A DNA stretch of 64,000 nt from Xanthobacteraceae bacterium (GCA_024508855.1 JANINJ010000026.1:186001-250000); one strand, 5' to 3'; positions 38,101-48,714 are shown, numbered from the stretch's first letter. The notes: generated from the letters alone by a model not told the origin. A program made the numbers and translations.

Positions 38101-38703
38101 TTATGATCGGGGCGTGCGCCGGAGTTTGGAGGCGGTGCGCCGCGGCGTTCGGGCGTTGCTCGCCCGGATGCGTGTCGAGACCTGCCGCCGCACTTTGACC
38201 GGGGCCTGCGGTCCGCGGGCAAGCTCCATCAGCATCCGCAGGGCTTCGACCACGGAGCGCTGGCGTACGGTGCTACGGCCGAGTGCGCCGAACCGGCACT
38301 CGCGATGCACGAGCCTTCCGTCGCGCGCTGCGACGGCGAAGTGCACGAGGCCTACCGGTTTGCCGGGCGTGGCGCCGCCAGGTCCGGCAATGCCCGTGAT
38401 GGAAACGGCGAGATCGACACCGGCTCTCTCCAGCGCCCCAACCGCCATCGCCTGCGCGGTCTCCTTGCTGACCGCACCAAAGTTGGCCAGCGTCGCGGCC
38501 TTGACTCCAAGCATGCTGCGCTTGGCATCGTTGGAGTAGGTCACGAAGCCACGATCGATGACATCGGAAGAACCCGGAATATCGGTCAGCGCACCGGCGA
38601 CAAGGCCGCCGGTGCATGACTCCGCTGTCGCGATGGTCAGCTTGCGCATCCGGCAAAGATCGAGCAGCGAACGGGAGAGAGCTTTGGCGTCGCTGCCACT
38701 CAT
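38101..38703 (-). CDS. CinA C-terminal family protein (NMN deamidase PncC-like)
   Basis: 200 residues from the ATG at 38703, one base after the ispDF stop. Only the CinA C-terminal domain is present: LTIATAESCTGGLVAGALTDIPGSSDVI, ETAQAMAVGALERAGVDLAVSITGIAGPGG and KPVGLVHFAV. The N-terminal MoCF domain of full CinA is absent, as in stand-alone PncC, which deamidates nicotinamide mononucleotide. Residues about 160-200 are a very basic tail unlike the family. It probably shares a transcript with ispDF. Confidence 0.87.
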   Translation of the reverse strand: MSGSDAKALSRSLLDLCRMRKLTIATAESCTGGLVAGALTDIPGSSDVIDRGFVTYSNDAKRSMLGVKAATLANFGAVSKETAQAMAVGALERAGVDLAVSITGIAGPGGATPGKPVGLVHFAVAARDGRLVHRECRFGALGRSTVRQRSVVEALRMLMELARGPQAPVKVRRQVSTRIRASNARTPRRTASKLRRTPRS

Positions 38704-38704
38704 G

Positions 38705-39916
38705 TCAGTCGCTCCGTTTGCCGGCGCTCTGAACCTGCTCATCCCAGGGCAGGCGGACTGTCGCAGTTGCCATCGCCGCGATACCTTCTTCACGGCCAGT
38801 GAAGCCGAGGCGCTCGCTGGTGGTCGCCTTTACCGCTACGCGCGACAACGGCAGCCCGGTGATTTCGGCGACGCGCGCGCGCATCGTCTCGCGCAGCGGT
38901 CCGATCTTGGGACGCTCGCATATCAACGTGACATCGAGATGAGCGATTCGCCCGCCGCGCGCGGTAACGCGATCGACAGCATAGGCCAGAAAGCGGTCCG
39001 ATGCTGCGCCCTTCCATTGCGGATCGCTGGGCGGGAAGTGCGAACCGATATCGCCGTCGGCAAGCGCCCCGAGGATCGCATCCACCAGCGCATGCAGGCC
39101 GACGTCACCATCCGAATGCGCGAGGAATCCACGATTGTGCGGCACGCGGATGCCGCAGATCATGACATGGTCACCGTCGCCGAATGCATGGACGTCATAG
39201 CCGAGGCCAGTGCGCACATCGCCGAGCGCGGCGCCAAGCCGAGCTTCTTCACGGGCGAAATCTTCCGGGGTCGTGAGTTTCATATTGATAGGATCGCCTT
39301 CAAATGTCGCTACCGTCAATCCCGCCCATTCTGCGAGCGCAGCGTCGTCGGTGAAATCGTCGCGGTTTTCGCGCGCCGCGCGGCGATGCGCTTCGAGGAT
39401 GACGTCGAAGCGGAAAGCCTGCGGCGTCTGCGCGATGCGCAACTGCGCGCGGTCAGGGGTGGCCTCGACATGGCCGGCCTGACCGACCTGCTTGATGGTG
39501 TCGGTGACGGGAATGACCGGGACTGCGGCACCCGTCGCGGCTGCAGCATCGATCGCCCGCGCGATCAGGGCCTCGCTCGCAAACGGCCGGGCGGCATCAT
39601 GGATGAGCACGATGTCCGGAGCGAGACTCGCAAGCGCCTCAAGGCCGGCACGGACCGACGCCTGGCGGGTCGCGCCGCCGTTCACCGGACTCTGGTACCG
39701 CATCGCGCCGACCGCTTCATTGAAGATCGCGACATCGTCCGGATTAACGACGGGCTGCACAGCCGCGAGCATCGGGTGATCGCAAAACGGCTGCATCGCG
39801 CGCGAAATGACGGTCTGGCCGGCAATGGAACGGTATTGCTTCGGGCCGCCTGCGCCGGCGCGTAGTCCGCGTCCTGCAGCAACGATGATGGCGGCCGTTC
39901 GATTCGATTTGGGCAT
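38705..39916 (-). CDS. ispDF: bifunctional IspD/IspF isoprenoid enzyme
   Basis: 403 residues. The N-terminal IspD half starts [24 protein letters not shown] (CTP-binding loop) and holds [12 protein letters not shown]. The C-terminal IspF half has [20 protein letters not shown] and [19 protein letters not shown]. It performs two non-consecutive steps of the MEP pathway to isopentenyl diphosphate. The fusion is normal for alphaproteobacteria. It is divergent from dusB-ntrBC. Confidence 0.96.
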   Translation of the reverse strand: MPKSNRTAAIIVAAGRGLRAGAGGPKQYRSIAGQTVISRAMQPFCDHPMLAAVQPVVNPDDVAIFNEAVGAMRYQSPVNGGATRQASVRAGLEALASLAPDIVLIHDAARPFASEALIARAIDAAAATGAAVPVIPVTDTIKQVGQAGHVEATPDRAQLRIAQTPQAFRFDVILEAHRRAARENRDDFTDDAALAEWAGLTVATFEGDPINMKLTTPEDFAREEARLGAALGDVRTGLGYDVHAFGDGDHVMICGIRVPHNRGFLAHSDGDVGLHALVDAILGALADGDIGSHFPPSDPQWKGAASDRFLAYAVDRVTARGGRIAHLDVTLICERPKIGPLRETMRARVAEITGLPLSRVAVKATTSERLGFTGREEGIAAMATATVRLPWDEQVQSAGKRSD

Positions 39917-40060
39917 GGATTCAAAAAGCAGATCGGGAATTGGAGATTGAGCATGGCTGCTCGGCGCAGACAGCCACTTAGCACGGCAGCGAGCAAAACC
40001 AGCATTATTTCATGCACATGGGAGGTCTAAAGGCCGCATCGGGGAAATTGTGCATTGCAC

Positions 40061-40088
40061 TTGCAAGACTGCCTGTATTGGCTAAACT
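40061..40088 (+). promoter_or_regulatory. candidate promoter for dusB-ntrBC
   Basis: TTGCAA, 16 bases, TAAACT, about 85 bases before the dusB start. The same spacing and -35 box occur before tRNA-Asn. No sigma-54 GG-N10-GC element was recognised here. Confidence 0.35.
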
Positions 40089-40101
40089 GTAGGCATGAGA
40101 T

Positions 40102-40129
40102 ACATATGCCCAATAAATGAGCTATATGT
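40102..40129. repeat. AT-rich inverted repeat upstream of dusB
   Basis: Perfect arms ACATAT and ATATGT separated by 16 bases, lying between the candidate promoter and the dusB start. It could be an operator overlapping the 5' leader. Confidence 0.4.
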
Positions 40130-40174
40130 GAGTGAAGAGCCGAGTTGCGGTTCGAATGTCGGGTGAGAGCAATC

Positions 40175-41209
40175 GTGAACGCGCCAGAATCTGACCTTGC
40201 AAGCAGTCTCAGTGTTGGCGGGATCGAAATCGCCAATCGGGTGATGCTGGCGCCGATGTCCGGCATCACCGACGTACCGTTCCGGCGGCAGGTCGCCGAA
40301 CTGGGAGCAGGGCTGGTCGTCTCAGAAATGACCGCCAGTGACGATCTGGCGCAGGGCCGTCCGATGACCCTGCTTCGCGCCGAGGCGACCGGCGTGGGGC
40401 CGCATGTCGTGCAGTTGGCTGGCTGCGAAACGCGTTGGATGGTCGAGGGGGCGCGGATCGCCGAAGCCGCAGGCGCCGATATCATCGACATCAACATGGG
40501 TTGCCCAGCGCGTCACGTGACGGGTGGCCAGTCCGGTTCGGCGCTGATGCGCGATCTCGATCATGCGCTGACGCTGATTGAAGCCACGATCGGCGCGGTA
40601 CGCGTCCCGGTGACGCTGAAGATGCGGCTCGGTTGGGATCATCGCTCGATCAATGCGCCGGAACTGGCGCGCCGTGCGCAGGATGTCGGTGTGCAGTTGA
40701 TCGCCGTTCACGGCCGCACGCGCTGCCAGTTTTATAAAGGCGAGGCGGATTGGAGCGCGGTTCGTGCGGTACGGGACGCAATCACGATTCCTCTCGTCGT
40801 CAACGGCGACATCATGTCCTACGAGGATGCGCTTGATGCGCTCGACCAGTCTGGCGCTGATGCGGTGATGATCGGGCGCGGTGCCCAGGGCCAGCCCTGG
40901 TTGCCGGGCCAGATCGGCCGACGCCTCGCAAGCGGAATTGCAGAACGAGTACCGGAACTGTCGCAACAGTTTGATTATACACGCTCGCTGTATGACGAAG
41001 TCATTCGCCATTACGGTGTGCGCATCGGCTCCCGCCATGCGCGCAAACACCTCGGCTGGTCATTGGATTTCGCCGCAAAACACAGCGGCGCGCCACCGGT
41101 ATCGCTGAAAGAGTGGCGACAGAAAATTCTCACCAACGAAACTCCCGGCGATGTGCATCGACTCCTGAAAGATGCCTTCGACGATTTTTCCTGGAGCGCT
41201 GCCGCATGA
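40175..41209 (+). CDS. dusB: tRNA-dihydrouridine synthase (NifR3)
   Basis: About 344 residues from a GTG at 40175. A TTG at 40145 and a GTG at 40163 are in frame, and no ATG is available, so the start is uncertain. The FMN TIM-barrel opens [20 protein letters not shown], the catalytic Cys lies in [20 protein letters not shown], and [15 protein letters not shown] and [11 protein letters not shown] follow. It reduces uridines in the tRNA D-loop. In alphaproteobacteria this gene is the first of the ntr operon, and its stop overlaps the ntrB start by ATGA. Confidence 0.94.
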   Translation: MNAPESDLASSLSVGGIEIANRVMLAPMSGITDVPFRRQVAELGAGLVVSEMTASDDLAQGRPMTLLRAEATGVGPHVVQLAGCETRWMVEGARIAEAAGADIIDINMGCPARHVTGGQSGSALMRDLDHALTLIEATIGAVRVPVTLKMRLGWDHRSINAPELARRAQDVGVQLIAVHGRTRCQFYKGEADWSAVRAVRDAITIPLVVNGDIMSYEDALDALDQSGADAVMIGRGAQGQPWLPGQIGRRLASGIAERVPELSQQFDYTRSLYDEVIRHYGVRIGSRHARKHLGWSLDFAAKHSGAPPVSLKEWRQKILTNETPGDVHRLLKDAFDDFSWSAAA

Positions 41210-42390
41210 CGCTCGCCGCCCAACAGTATCCATCAGCAGCACTGGCCGGAAGCGAGGCCATTCTCAATGCGTTGCCCAACCCGGTCTTGCTGATTGCGCC
41301 GGATGGCAAGATCGCTGACGCTAATATCGCGGCAGAGTCCTTCTTCGAGATTTCGACGCAATTCCTGAAGCGTCAGTCGCTCAATGAACTGGTGCCGTTC
41401 GGCAGTCCGCTGCTGGCATTGATCGAACAGGTGCGGGGTACGGGATCGCCCGTCAACGAATACCGGGTCGATCTCGGCACGCCGCGCACCGGCGCCGATC
41501 GGCAGGTCGATCTGCACGTTGCGCCGTTGACCGAGCGTCCGGGTTACATCGTGGTGATGCTGCAGGCGCGCAGCATCGCCGACAAGATGGATCGCCAACT
41601 GACACATCGGAGCGCGGCGCGATCGGTGATCGCACTGGCGGCAATGCTGGCCCACGAAATCAAAAATCCACTGTCCGGCATTCGCGGTGCAGCGCAGTTG
41701 CTCGAACAGTCCGCGTCCATGGACGACCGCGTGTTGACGCAGTTGATCTGCAACGAAGCCGACCGGATCGTAACCCTCGTCGATCGGATGGAAGTATTCG
41801 GCGACGAACGTCCGGTCGCGCGCGGTGCCGTCAATATCCATTCGGTGCTCGATCACGTCAAACGACTGGCGCAGTCCGGATTCGCCCGCAATGCCAAATT
41901 CATTGAGGACTACGATCCATCGCTGCCTCCGGTGCTGGCCAATCAGGATCAACTGATCCAGGTGTTCCTGAATTTGGTGAAGAACGCCGCCGAAGCCACA
42001 AGCGACCTCGGCCGGGATGCTGAAATCCAGCTCACGACCGCGTTTCGTCCGGGAGTACGTCTATCGGTGCCGGGCAAGAAGACCCGCGTGTCGTTGCCGT
42101 TGGAGTTTTGCGTCAAGGATAATGGCTCCGGCGTTCCGGAAGATCTTCTGCCCAATCTGTTCGATCCGTTTGTCACCACCAAGCCGACAGGAAGCGGCCT
42201 TGGGCTGGCTTTGGTTGCCAAGATCGTTGGCGATCATGGCGGCATCATCGAATGCGAGTCACAGCCGCGCAAGACGACGTTCCGCGTCCTGCTGCCGATG
42301 TTCAACACCACGAAGAACTTCTCTGAAGCCACGGGTGACGATCCACGTGAGACGTCGGCCTTGTCTTCGTCAATCTCAAGTGAGGAATAG
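41206..42390 (+). CDS. ntrB: nitrogen regulation sensor histidine kinase NtrB
   Basis: 394 residues from the ATG overlapping the dusB stop. A PAS domain ([21 protein letters not shown]) is followed by the HisKA H-box [21 protein letters not shown] (phospho-His) and the ATPase N, G1 and G2 boxes ([39 protein letters not shown]). It has no membrane segments. It phosphorylates or dephosphorylates NtrC according to PII (GlnB) state. ntrC starts two bases later. Confidence 0.96.
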   Translation: MTLAAQQYPSAALAGSEAILNALPNPVLLIAPDGKIADANIAAESFFEISTQFLKRQSLNELVPFGSPLLALIEQVRGTGSPVNEYRVDLGTPRTGADRQVDLHVAPLTERPGYIVVMLQARSIADKMDRQLTHRSAARSVIALAAMLAHEIKNPLSGIRGAAQLLEQSASMDDRVLTQLICNEADRIVTLVDRMEVFGDERPVARGAVNIHSVLDHVKRLAQSGFARNAKFIEDYDPSLPPVLANQDQLIQVFLNLVKNAAEATSDLGRDAEIQLTTAFRPGVRLSVPGKKTRVSLPLEFCVKDNGSGVPEDLLPNLFDPFVTTKPTGSGLGLALVAKIVGDHGGIIECESQPRKTTFRVLLPMFNTTKNFSEATGDDPRETSALSSSISSEE

Positions 42391-42392
42391 CG

Positions 42393-43835
42393 ATGCCAGC
42401 GAGCAGCATCCTTGTTGCGGACGACGATACCGCAATCCGAACGGTTCTTAATCAGGCGCTGTCACGGGCCGGTTATGAAGTCAGATTGACCGGCAACGCA
42501 GCGACGTTGTGGCGCTGGGTGAGCCAGGGCGAGGGCGATCTGGTGATCACCGATGTGGTGATGCCGGATGAAAATGCATTCGATCTTCTGCCGCGCATCA
42601 AGAAGCTGCGGCCGAACCTGCCGGTCGTCGTCATGAGCGCGCAGAATACATTCATGACCGCGATCCGTGCTTCGGAACGCGGAGCCTACGAATATCTGCC
42701 GAAGCCGTTCGACCTCAAGGAATTGATCGCCATCGTTGGAAGAGCGCTGTCCGAGCCTAAAGAGCGCGCGGCTAGTCAGAACGATGAATCGGAATTCGAT
42801 GCGATCCCGCTGGTCGGGCGATCGCCGGCGATGCAGGAAATCTACCGCGTACTGGCGCGGTTGATGCAGACCGACCTGACGGTGATGATTTCCGGAGAGT
42901 CCGGTACCGGCAAGGAACTGGTGGCGCGTGCGCTCCATGACTACGGCAAACGCCGCAACGGTCCGTTCGTTGCCGTGAACATGGCAGCGATTCCGCGAGA
43001 CCTTATCGAGTCGGAATTGTTCGGGCACGAGCGCGGTGCGTTCACGGGCGCCAATACACGCGCGTCGGGACGTTTCGAGCAGGCCGAAGGCGGCACGTTG
43101 TTTCTCGATGAGATCGGTGACATGCCGATGGAAGCGCAGACGCGCCTGTTGCGGGTGCTGCAGCAGGGCGAATACACCACCGTCGGCGGTCGCACCGCGA
43201 TCAAGACCGACGTGCGCATCGTTGCCGCCAGCAACAAGGATCTCCGCATCCTGATTCAGCAGGGCCTGTTCCGCGAAGACCTGTTCTTCCGCCTCAACGT
43301 GGTGCCATTGCGTCTTCCGCCGTTGCGCGAGCGTATCGAGGATTTGCCCGATCTGATCCGGCACTTCTTCGCACTGGCCGAAAAGGATGGCCTGCCGTCG
43401 AAAAAACTCGATGTGCTGGCGCTCGAACGGCTGAAGCAGCACCGATGGCCGGGAAACGTGCGTGAGCTGGAAAATCTCGCCCGCCGGTTGGCGGCGCTTT
43501 ATCCGCAGGATGTCATTACCGGCCCGGTCATCGATGGCGAACTCGCTTCCCCGGCTGTCATGTCCGGTGGCGCGGGGATACAGAGCGTCGAAAACCTTGG
43601 TGGTGCCGTGGAAGGGTATCTTGCCTCCCACTTTTCAAGCTTCCCGAACGGGGTCCCGCCGCCGGGTCTTTACCATCGGATTTTGAGGGAAATCGAATTG
43701 CCCCTGTTGACCGCTGCGCTGGCGGCCACCCGCGGTAACCAGATCAGGGCTGCCGATTTGCTTGGCCTCAACCGCAATACGCTGCGAAAGAAAATCCGCG
43801 ATCTCGATATCCAAGTCTATCGGAGCGGAGGATAG
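42393..43835 (+). CDS. ntrC: nitrogen regulation response regulator NtrC (sigma-54 activator)
   Basis: 480 residues. Receiver domain with phospho-acceptor Asp54 ([10 protein letters not shown]). AAA+ domain with Walker A GESGTGKE, the sigma-54-contacting GAFTGA loop at residues 215-220 and Walker B FLDEIGDM. Fis-type HTH at the end ([17 protein letters not shown]). It activates sigma-54 promoters such as glnA and amtB under nitrogen limitation. GAGGAA precedes the ATG. Confidence 0.97.
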   Translation: MPASSILVADDDTAIRTVLNQALSRAGYEVRLTGNAATLWRWVSQGEGDLVITDVVMPDENAFDLLPRIKKLRPNLPVVVMSAQNTFMTAIRASERGAYEYLPKPFDLKELIAIVGRALSEPKERAASQNDESEFDAIPLVGRSPAMQEIYRVLARLMQTDLTVMISGESGTGKELVARALHDYGKRRNGPFVAVNMAAIPRDLIESELFGHERGAFTGANTRASGRFEQAEGGTLFLDEIGDMPMEAQTRLLRVLQQGEYTTVGGRTAIKTDVRIVAASNKDLRILIQQGLFREDLFFRLNVVPLRLPPLRERIEDLPDLIRHFFALAEKDGLPSKKLDVLALERLKQHRWPGNVRELENLARRLAALYPQDVITGPVIDGELASPAVMSGGAGIQSVENLGGAVEGYLASHFSSFPNGVPPPGLYHRILREIELPLLTAALAATRGNQIRAADLLGLNRNTLRKKIRDLDIQVYRSGG

Positions 43836-43921
43836 AGGGCGACCGTGCCTCTCACGACCGCCTCGAACTATTCGTGGTAATACGTAGTTTGATTGTGGGG
43901 AACGCGGCCGGCTGCGCCGTG

Positions 43922-43936
43922 GAATTGTCGCAATTC
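43922..43936. repeat. perfect inverted repeat between ntrC and ntrY
   Basis: GAATTG-TCG-CAATTC, a 15-bp perfect palindrome with a 3-base centre, about 80 bases before ntrY. It is an operator-like site, possibly over an internal ntrYX promoter. Confidence 0.5.
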
Positions 43937-43972
43937 AGCAACATTGTTGTATGAATGCATCAGTTTGCCAGT

Positions 43973-44000
43973 CCCCGTAATTGGCGGGGCTTTCATTTTC
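43973..44000 (+). terminator. terminator-like hairpin between ntrC and ntrY
   Basis: CCCCG-TAATTGG-CGGGG followed by CTTTCATTTTC. The short GC-rich stem with a T-rich tail lies 14 bases before the ntrY ATG. It could end ntrBC transcripts or act as an attenuator for ntrYX. Confidence 0.5.
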
Positions 44001-44013
44001 AGCCATTTCCGCG

Positions 44014-46326
44014 ATGACCAGCGCAGATACGCCGGCTCCTTCGTTTGATCCGTCCGCTGCCGAGCAGAGCGGTTGGCCGCTCCGTCGCTTGCTGGCGCCG
44101 ATCGCGGTTGGCCTGGCGCTGCTTTCCGCCTTCCTGACCTTTGTCGTCCTGACCGGCCTGACGCCGATCGCGCCGACCAGCTCGGTCGTAGTTACTTTCC
44201 TCCTGATCAATACGGCAACGATCCTGTTGCTGGTGGCCATCATCGTCCGGGAGGTCTGGCAGGTCGTCCAGGCACGTCGTCGGGGCAGGGCGGCTGCCCG
44301 GCTGCACGTCCAGATCGTCGGCCTGTTCTCGATCATCGCGGTAATACCGGCGGTATTGGTATCCATCGTGGCGAACGTGACCATCGATCGCGGATTGGAC
44401 CGGCTGTTTTCCGGACCGACGCGGGAGGTGGTCCAGAACTCGTTGAATGTCGCAAATGCGTACATGCAGGAGCACGCGCAGCTCATCCGTGGCGATATCA
44501 TAGGAATGGCCAACGATATTGCGCATGCCCGTCCGCTGTTCGATCAGGATCGCCAGACCTTCCGGCAATTGCTGACCGAAAGCGCCGCCAAGCGAAATCT
44601 TCCCGGCGCCATGCTGATCGACAAGGACCGCAACGTCCTGGAATCCGCCCAGACTGGTATCCGTCAAGACTTCACGACACCGGCGCCGGACTTTCTCAAG
44701 GGAGTCAACGACACCGAGCCGCAGATCGCCGTCTTTACGGAGGCCAACTACGTCGCTGCGGTGATCCGGCTGCGCGCCTTTGACGATACATTTCTTTATG
44801 TGGCCCGGTTACTAGACCCGCGTGTGGTCGCACAACTTCGACAAACCCAGGCCAGCGTTGCCGAATACGCGAATATCGAAGCGAGCCGGCTGGGTATCCA
44901 GGTCGCCTTTGCCCTGATGTTCACGGTGATCGCTTTGACCGTGCTGATGTCGGCGGTGCTGATCGGGCTCAACTTCGCCAACTGGCTGGTGGCTCCGATC
45001 CGCCGCCTGATGGGCGCGGCAAATATGGTCTCGACCGGCGATCTCAACGTCCAGGTCCCGGTGTTGCGCTCCGAAGGTGACCTCGCGCAACTCGGCGAGA
45101 CATTCAACAAGATGACGCAGGAGTTGCGCACGCAACGCGACGAACTGGTCAGCGCCAGCGATGTGATCGACAGCCGCCGCCGCTTTATCGAGGCGGTGCT
45201 GTCGTCGGCCAGCGCCGGGATCGTCGGCGTCGATGGCGCGGGCAATATTGCCGTGCTCAACCGTTCGGCCGAAAAGCTGATCGGCCATTCGGAATCAGAG
45301 ACGCTCGGTCACCCGCTGACTGAGGTGATTCCCGAACTCGACGATATGATGAAAAAGGCCCGCGAAGGTGCGCAGCGCCTAGTGCAAGGGCAGGTGACGA
45401 TCACCAGGGAAGGGCGCGAACGCAACCTCTCGGTGCGTGTGAGCGCCGAGCACACCAGTCAAGCGCGCGACAGCTACATCATCACACTGGACGACATCAC
45501 CGAACTGGTTGCCGCGCAACGCACCTCGGCCTGGGCTGATGTTGCCCGCCGCATTGCCCACGAAATCAAGAACCCGCTGACGCCGATCCAGCTTTCCGCG
45601 GAGCGCATCCGTCGAAAGTTCGGCAAGGTGATCGTTCAGGACAAGAATGTCTTCGAACAATGCACCGACACCATCGTGCGGCAGGTCGACGATATTCGCC
45701 GCATGGTCGATGAATTCTCACGTTTCGCACGAATGCCAAAGCCCGTGATCGAGGGTGAGGACGTCGCCGACACGGTGCGGCAAGTCGTGTTCCTGATGCG
45801 CGTCGGCCATCCCGATATCGACATCGAGACCGATATCAAGGACGACCCGCTGAAGGCCCGTTTCGATCGGCGGCTGATTTCACAGGCGCTGACGAACATC
45901 ATCAAGAACGCGACGGAAGCGATCGAGGCCGTGCCGGCGGAATTCCTCACCAAGGGCCGCATCGAAGTCACGGCTGCACGCGAAAACGACGACATCGTCA
46001 TCGACATCGTCGACAATGGCATCGGCCTGCCCAATGTCAGCCGCGCACGGCTTCTCGAGCCTTACGTGACTACCCGCGAGAAGGGCACCGGCCTTGGCCT
46101 CGCCATCGTCGGGCGCGTGCTGGAAGACCATGGCGGCGGGATCGAGCTCAACGACGCGTCGGCGCTTCACCCGGGTGCACGCGGTGCATGGATGCGGTTG
46201 CGGTTCGCGGTCTCGGGACAGCCGAAGGATATCGAAACGGGCGAAGCCGGAAAAAAGACTGAACAAGAAGCCACCGGCGAGGCACTCAACAATGACAGCA
46301 AGACAGGCGTGATGCATGGCGAATGA
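44014..46326 (+). CDS. ntrY: nitrogen/redox sensor histidine kinase NtrY
   Basis: 770 residues from the ATG at 44014 (a TTG at 43981 is less likely). N-terminal membrane segments surround a periplasmic loop (about residues 20-310), followed by HAMP (NFANWLVAPIRRLMGAANMV), PAS (FIEAVLSSASAGIVGVDGAG), HisKA with [20 protein letters not shown], and HATPase boxes (NIIKNATEAI, DNGIGLPN, GTGLGLAIVGRVLEDHGGG). It is the membrane partner of NtrX and links nitrogen, redox and envelope signals. The ntrX start overlaps its end by 11 bases. Confidence 0.96.
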   Translation: MTSADTPAPSFDPSAAEQSGWPLRRLLAPIAVGLALLSAFLTFVVLTGLTPIAPTSSVVVTFLLINTATILLLVAIIVREVWQVVQARRRGRAAARLHVQIVGLFSIIAVIPAVLVSIVANVTIDRGLDRLFSGPTREVVQNSLNVANAYMQEHAQLIRGDIIGMANDIAHARPLFDQDRQTFRQLLTESAAKRNLPGAMLIDKDRNVLESAQTGIRQDFTTPAPDFLKGVNDTEPQIAVFTEANYVAAVIRLRAFDDTFLYVARLLDPRVVAQLRQTQASVAEYANIEASRLGIQVAFALMFTVIALTVLMSAVLIGLNFANWLVAPIRRLMGAANMVSTGDLNVQVPVLRSEGDLAQLGETFNKMTQELRTQRDELVSASDVIDSRRRFIEAVLSSASAGIVGVDGAGNIAVLNRSAEKLIGHSESETLGHPLTEVIPELDDMMKKAREGAQRLVQGQVTITREGRERNLSVRVSAEHTSQARDSYIITLDDITELVAAQRTSAWADVARRIAHEIKNPLTPIQLSAERIRRKFGKVIVQDKNVFEQCTDTIVRQVDDIRRMVDEFSRFARMPKPVIEGEDVADTVRQVVFLMRVGHPDIDIETDIKDDPLKARFDRRLISQALTNIIKNATEAIEAVPAEFLTKGRIEVTAARENDDIVIDIVDNGIGLPNVSRARLLEPYVTTREKGTGLGLAIVGRVLEDHGGGIELNDASALHPGARGAWMRLRFAVSGQPKDIETGEAGKKTEQEATGEALNNDSKTGVMHGE

Positions 46327-47686
46327 TATTCTGATTGTCGATGACGAGGCAGATATCCGCGACCTCGTCGCAGGCATCCTCGAAGACGAGGGGTTCACGA
46401 CGCGCACGGCGCGTGACAGCGATCAGGCGCTGGCGGAAATCTCCAACCGGCGGCCGAATCTTGTCTTCCTGGATATCTGGCTGCAGGGCAGCCGGCTCGA
46501 CGGCCTGCAATTGCTCGAGCACATCAAGCGCGATCACGCCGAGGTCCCGGTGGTTATGATCTCCGGCCACGGCAACATCGAGACTGCTGTCGCGGCGATC
46601 AAGCGCGGCGCTTATGATTTCATTGAAAAGCCATTCAAATCCGACCGGCTCATCCTGGTGGCGACGAGGGCGCTGGAAACTTCGCGGCTGAAGCGTGAGG
46701 TGCGGGAGCTCAAGCAGTTGGCTCCAGCCTCGAGCACGCTCGCCGGCCGGTCGGCCTGCATGAACCAGCTTCGCCAGACAATTGAGCGCGCGGCCAAGGC
46801 GAACAGCCGTATCATGATCGTCGGGCCGTCCGGATCGGGAAAGGAACTGGCGGCCCGCACGCTCCACGCCGCGTCGGCGCGCGCGGAAGGTCCGTTCGTC
46901 GTGATCAACGCGGCAGCAATCACGCCTGAGCGCATGGAAGAGGAGTTGTTCGGCATCGAGCAGTCGAACGGCGAACAGCCGCGCAAGGCCGGTGCGCTCG
47001 AAGAGGCGCACGGCGGTACGTTGTTTATCGACGAGATCGCCGACATGCCGCGCGAAACGCAGAACAAGATTCTGCGGGTGCTGGTCGAGCAGACGTTCCA
47101 GCGCACGGGAGGAAGCACCAAGGTTCACGTCGACGTCCGCATCGTTTCGTCGACGGCACGCAATCTGGAAGAAGAGATTGCGACCGGCCGTTTCCGCGAG
47201 GATCTGTATCATCGCCTTTCCGTGGTGCCGATCCGCGTACCGCCGCTGTCCGAACGGCGCGAGGACATTCCGGAACTGATCGACTACTTCATGGAACAGA
47301 TTTCGATGACGACCGGCCTGCCGAAGCGCAAGATCGGCGATGATGCCATGGCGGTCCTGCAGTCTCATGTCTGGCCGGGGAACGTCCGGCAACTGCGCAA
47401 CAACGTCGAGCGCGTCATGATCCTTGCCGGCGGCGGCCCCGAAGCCGTCATCACCGCGGATATGTTGCCGCAGGATGTCGGCTCGATGGTGCCGGCGATG
47501 CCGACCGGCAACAATGGCGAACACATCATGGGATTGCCACTGCGCGAAGCTCGCGAGGTCTTTGAGCGGGACTACCTGATCGCGCAGATCAGCCGGTTTT
47601 CCGGCAACATCTCACGCACCGCGGAGTTCGTCGGTATGGAGCGGTCGGCGCTGCATCGCAAACTCAAGGCACTCGGCGTCGGCTGA
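46316..47686 (+). CDS. ntrX: response regulator NtrX (lacks GAFTGA loop)
   Basis: 456 residues. Receiver with Asp53 (VFLDIWLQGSR), AAA+ domain with Walker A GPSGSGKE (about 170-177) and Walker B FIDEIADM, and a Fis-type HTH at the end (SRTAEFVGMERSALHRKL). Where NtrC has GAFTGA, NtrX reads GIEQSNGEQPRKAG, so it should not open sigma-54 promoters in the standard way. Alphaproteobacterial NtrX proteins are known to act at other promoters. It is cotranslated with NtrY. Confidence 0.95.
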   Translation: MANDILIVDDEADIRDLVAGILEDEGFTTRTARDSDQALAEISNRRPNLVFLDIWLQGSRLDGLQLLEHIKRDHAEVPVVMISGHGNIETAVAAIKRGAYDFIEKPFKSDRLILVATRALETSRLKREVRELKQLAPASSTLAGRSACMNQLRQTIERAAKANSRIMIVGPSGSGKELAARTLHAASARAEGPFVVINAAAITPERMEEELFGIEQSNGEQPRKAGALEEAHGGTLFIDEIADMPRETQNKILRVLVEQTFQRTGGSTKVHVDVRIVSSTARNLEEEIATGRFREDLYHRLSVVPIRVPPLSERREDIPELIDYFMEQISMTTGLPKRKIGDDAMAVLQSHVWPGNVRQLRNNVERVMILAGGGPEAVITADMLPQDVGSMVPAMPTGNNGEHIMGLPLREAREVFERDYLIAQISRFSGNISRTAEFVGMERSALHRKLKALGVG

Positions 47687-47713
47687 CGTCGACCACAGAT
47701 CACTGGAACAAGC

Positions 47714-48571
47714 ATGTCGCGCATCGCTTACGTCAACGGCTTCTACCGCAATATGCGCGACGCCTGCGTCAACATCGAAGACCGCGGCTATCAGTTCTCC
47801 GATGGGGTCTATGAGGTTTGTGAGATCCGTGATGGTCGTCTGGTCGACATGGCGCGCCACATGGCGCGGCTGCAACGTTCGTTGAGCGAATTGCGGATCG
47901 CGATGCCGATGCCGCTGACGTCGCTCGCTGTCGTGATGCATGAGGTCGTCCGGCGTAATCGTGTGCACTACGGCATCGTCTACCTGCAGATCACGCGCGG
48001 CGTTGCGCGGCGCGATCATGCGTTTCCGGCGAAGCCCGTTCAACCCAGCGTGGTCGTGACGGCGCGATCTCTGAACCTCGCTAAAAATCAGGATACCGCC
48101 GCCAAAGGGATCAAGGTCATCACCGTCCCGGAAAATCGCTGGCCGCGTGTCGACATCAAATCGGTTTCGTTGCTGCCCAATGTGCTTGCCAAGCAGGCGG
48201 CACGCGACGAGGGTGCCTACGAGGCCTGGTACGTCGACCCGGACGGGTACGTGACCGAAGGCGCCTCCAGCAATGCCTGGATCGTCACCGACCAAGGCAG
48301 CGTCGTCACCCGATCGGCCGAAAGCGGAATTCTGTCCGGCATCACCCGGGCGGTGCTGATGGACGTGCTGGCTGCCCTTCAGATCAAACTGGAGGAACGC
48401 CCGTTCACAGCGGCCGAGGCCCGGCAGGCCGCTGAGGCGTTCGTGACCTCCGCCTCGCAGATCGTCATGCCGGTGGTCGCCATCGACAACCAGCGGATCG
48501 GGAAAGGGGAGCCGGGGCCTATCTCCCTGCGTTTGCGGGAGGAATTCCACCGGTTTTCAGCTTTTTCATGA
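47714..48571 (+). CDS. dat: D-amino-acid transaminase (class IV aminotransferase)
   Basis: 285 residues. Opens RIAYVNGFYRNMRDACVNIEDRGYQF and continues DGVYEVCEIRDGRLVDM; the PLP lysine is in VDIKSVSLLPNVLAKQ, with VTEGASSNAWIV and SGITRAVLMDV later. The class IV fold includes D-Ala and branched-chain transaminases; the short motif set favours D-amino-acid aminotransferase, which makes D-Ala/D-Glu for peptidoglycan. It is followed by hfq, the usual order in this group. Confidence 0.85.
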   Translation: MSRIAYVNGFYRNMRDACVNIEDRGYQFSDGVYEVCEIRDGRLVDMARHMARLQRSLSELRIAMPMPLTSLAVVMHEVVRRNRVHYGIVYLQITRGVARRDHAFPAKPVQPSVVVTARSLNLAKNQDTAAKGIKVITVPENRWPRVDIKSVSLLPNVLAKQAARDEGAYEAWYVDPDGYVTEGASSNAWIVTDQGSVVTRSAESGILSGITRAVLMDVLAALQIKLEERPFTAAEARQAAEAFVTSASQIVMPVVAIDNQRIGKGEPGPISLRLREEFHRFSAFS

Positions 48572-48714
48572 TCTTTCGATGTCTTTGCCGCGGTTGGCCG
48601 CTTATCCATCTTGCCTAAAGGCGATAGCTGCCTTCTAATCGGGCGGCAGCGACCTCAGAGGGGGATCTCAGGGGAGAGCGGCACTGGACGGGGGCCCAGA
48701 CAACAAAAAGGGTG

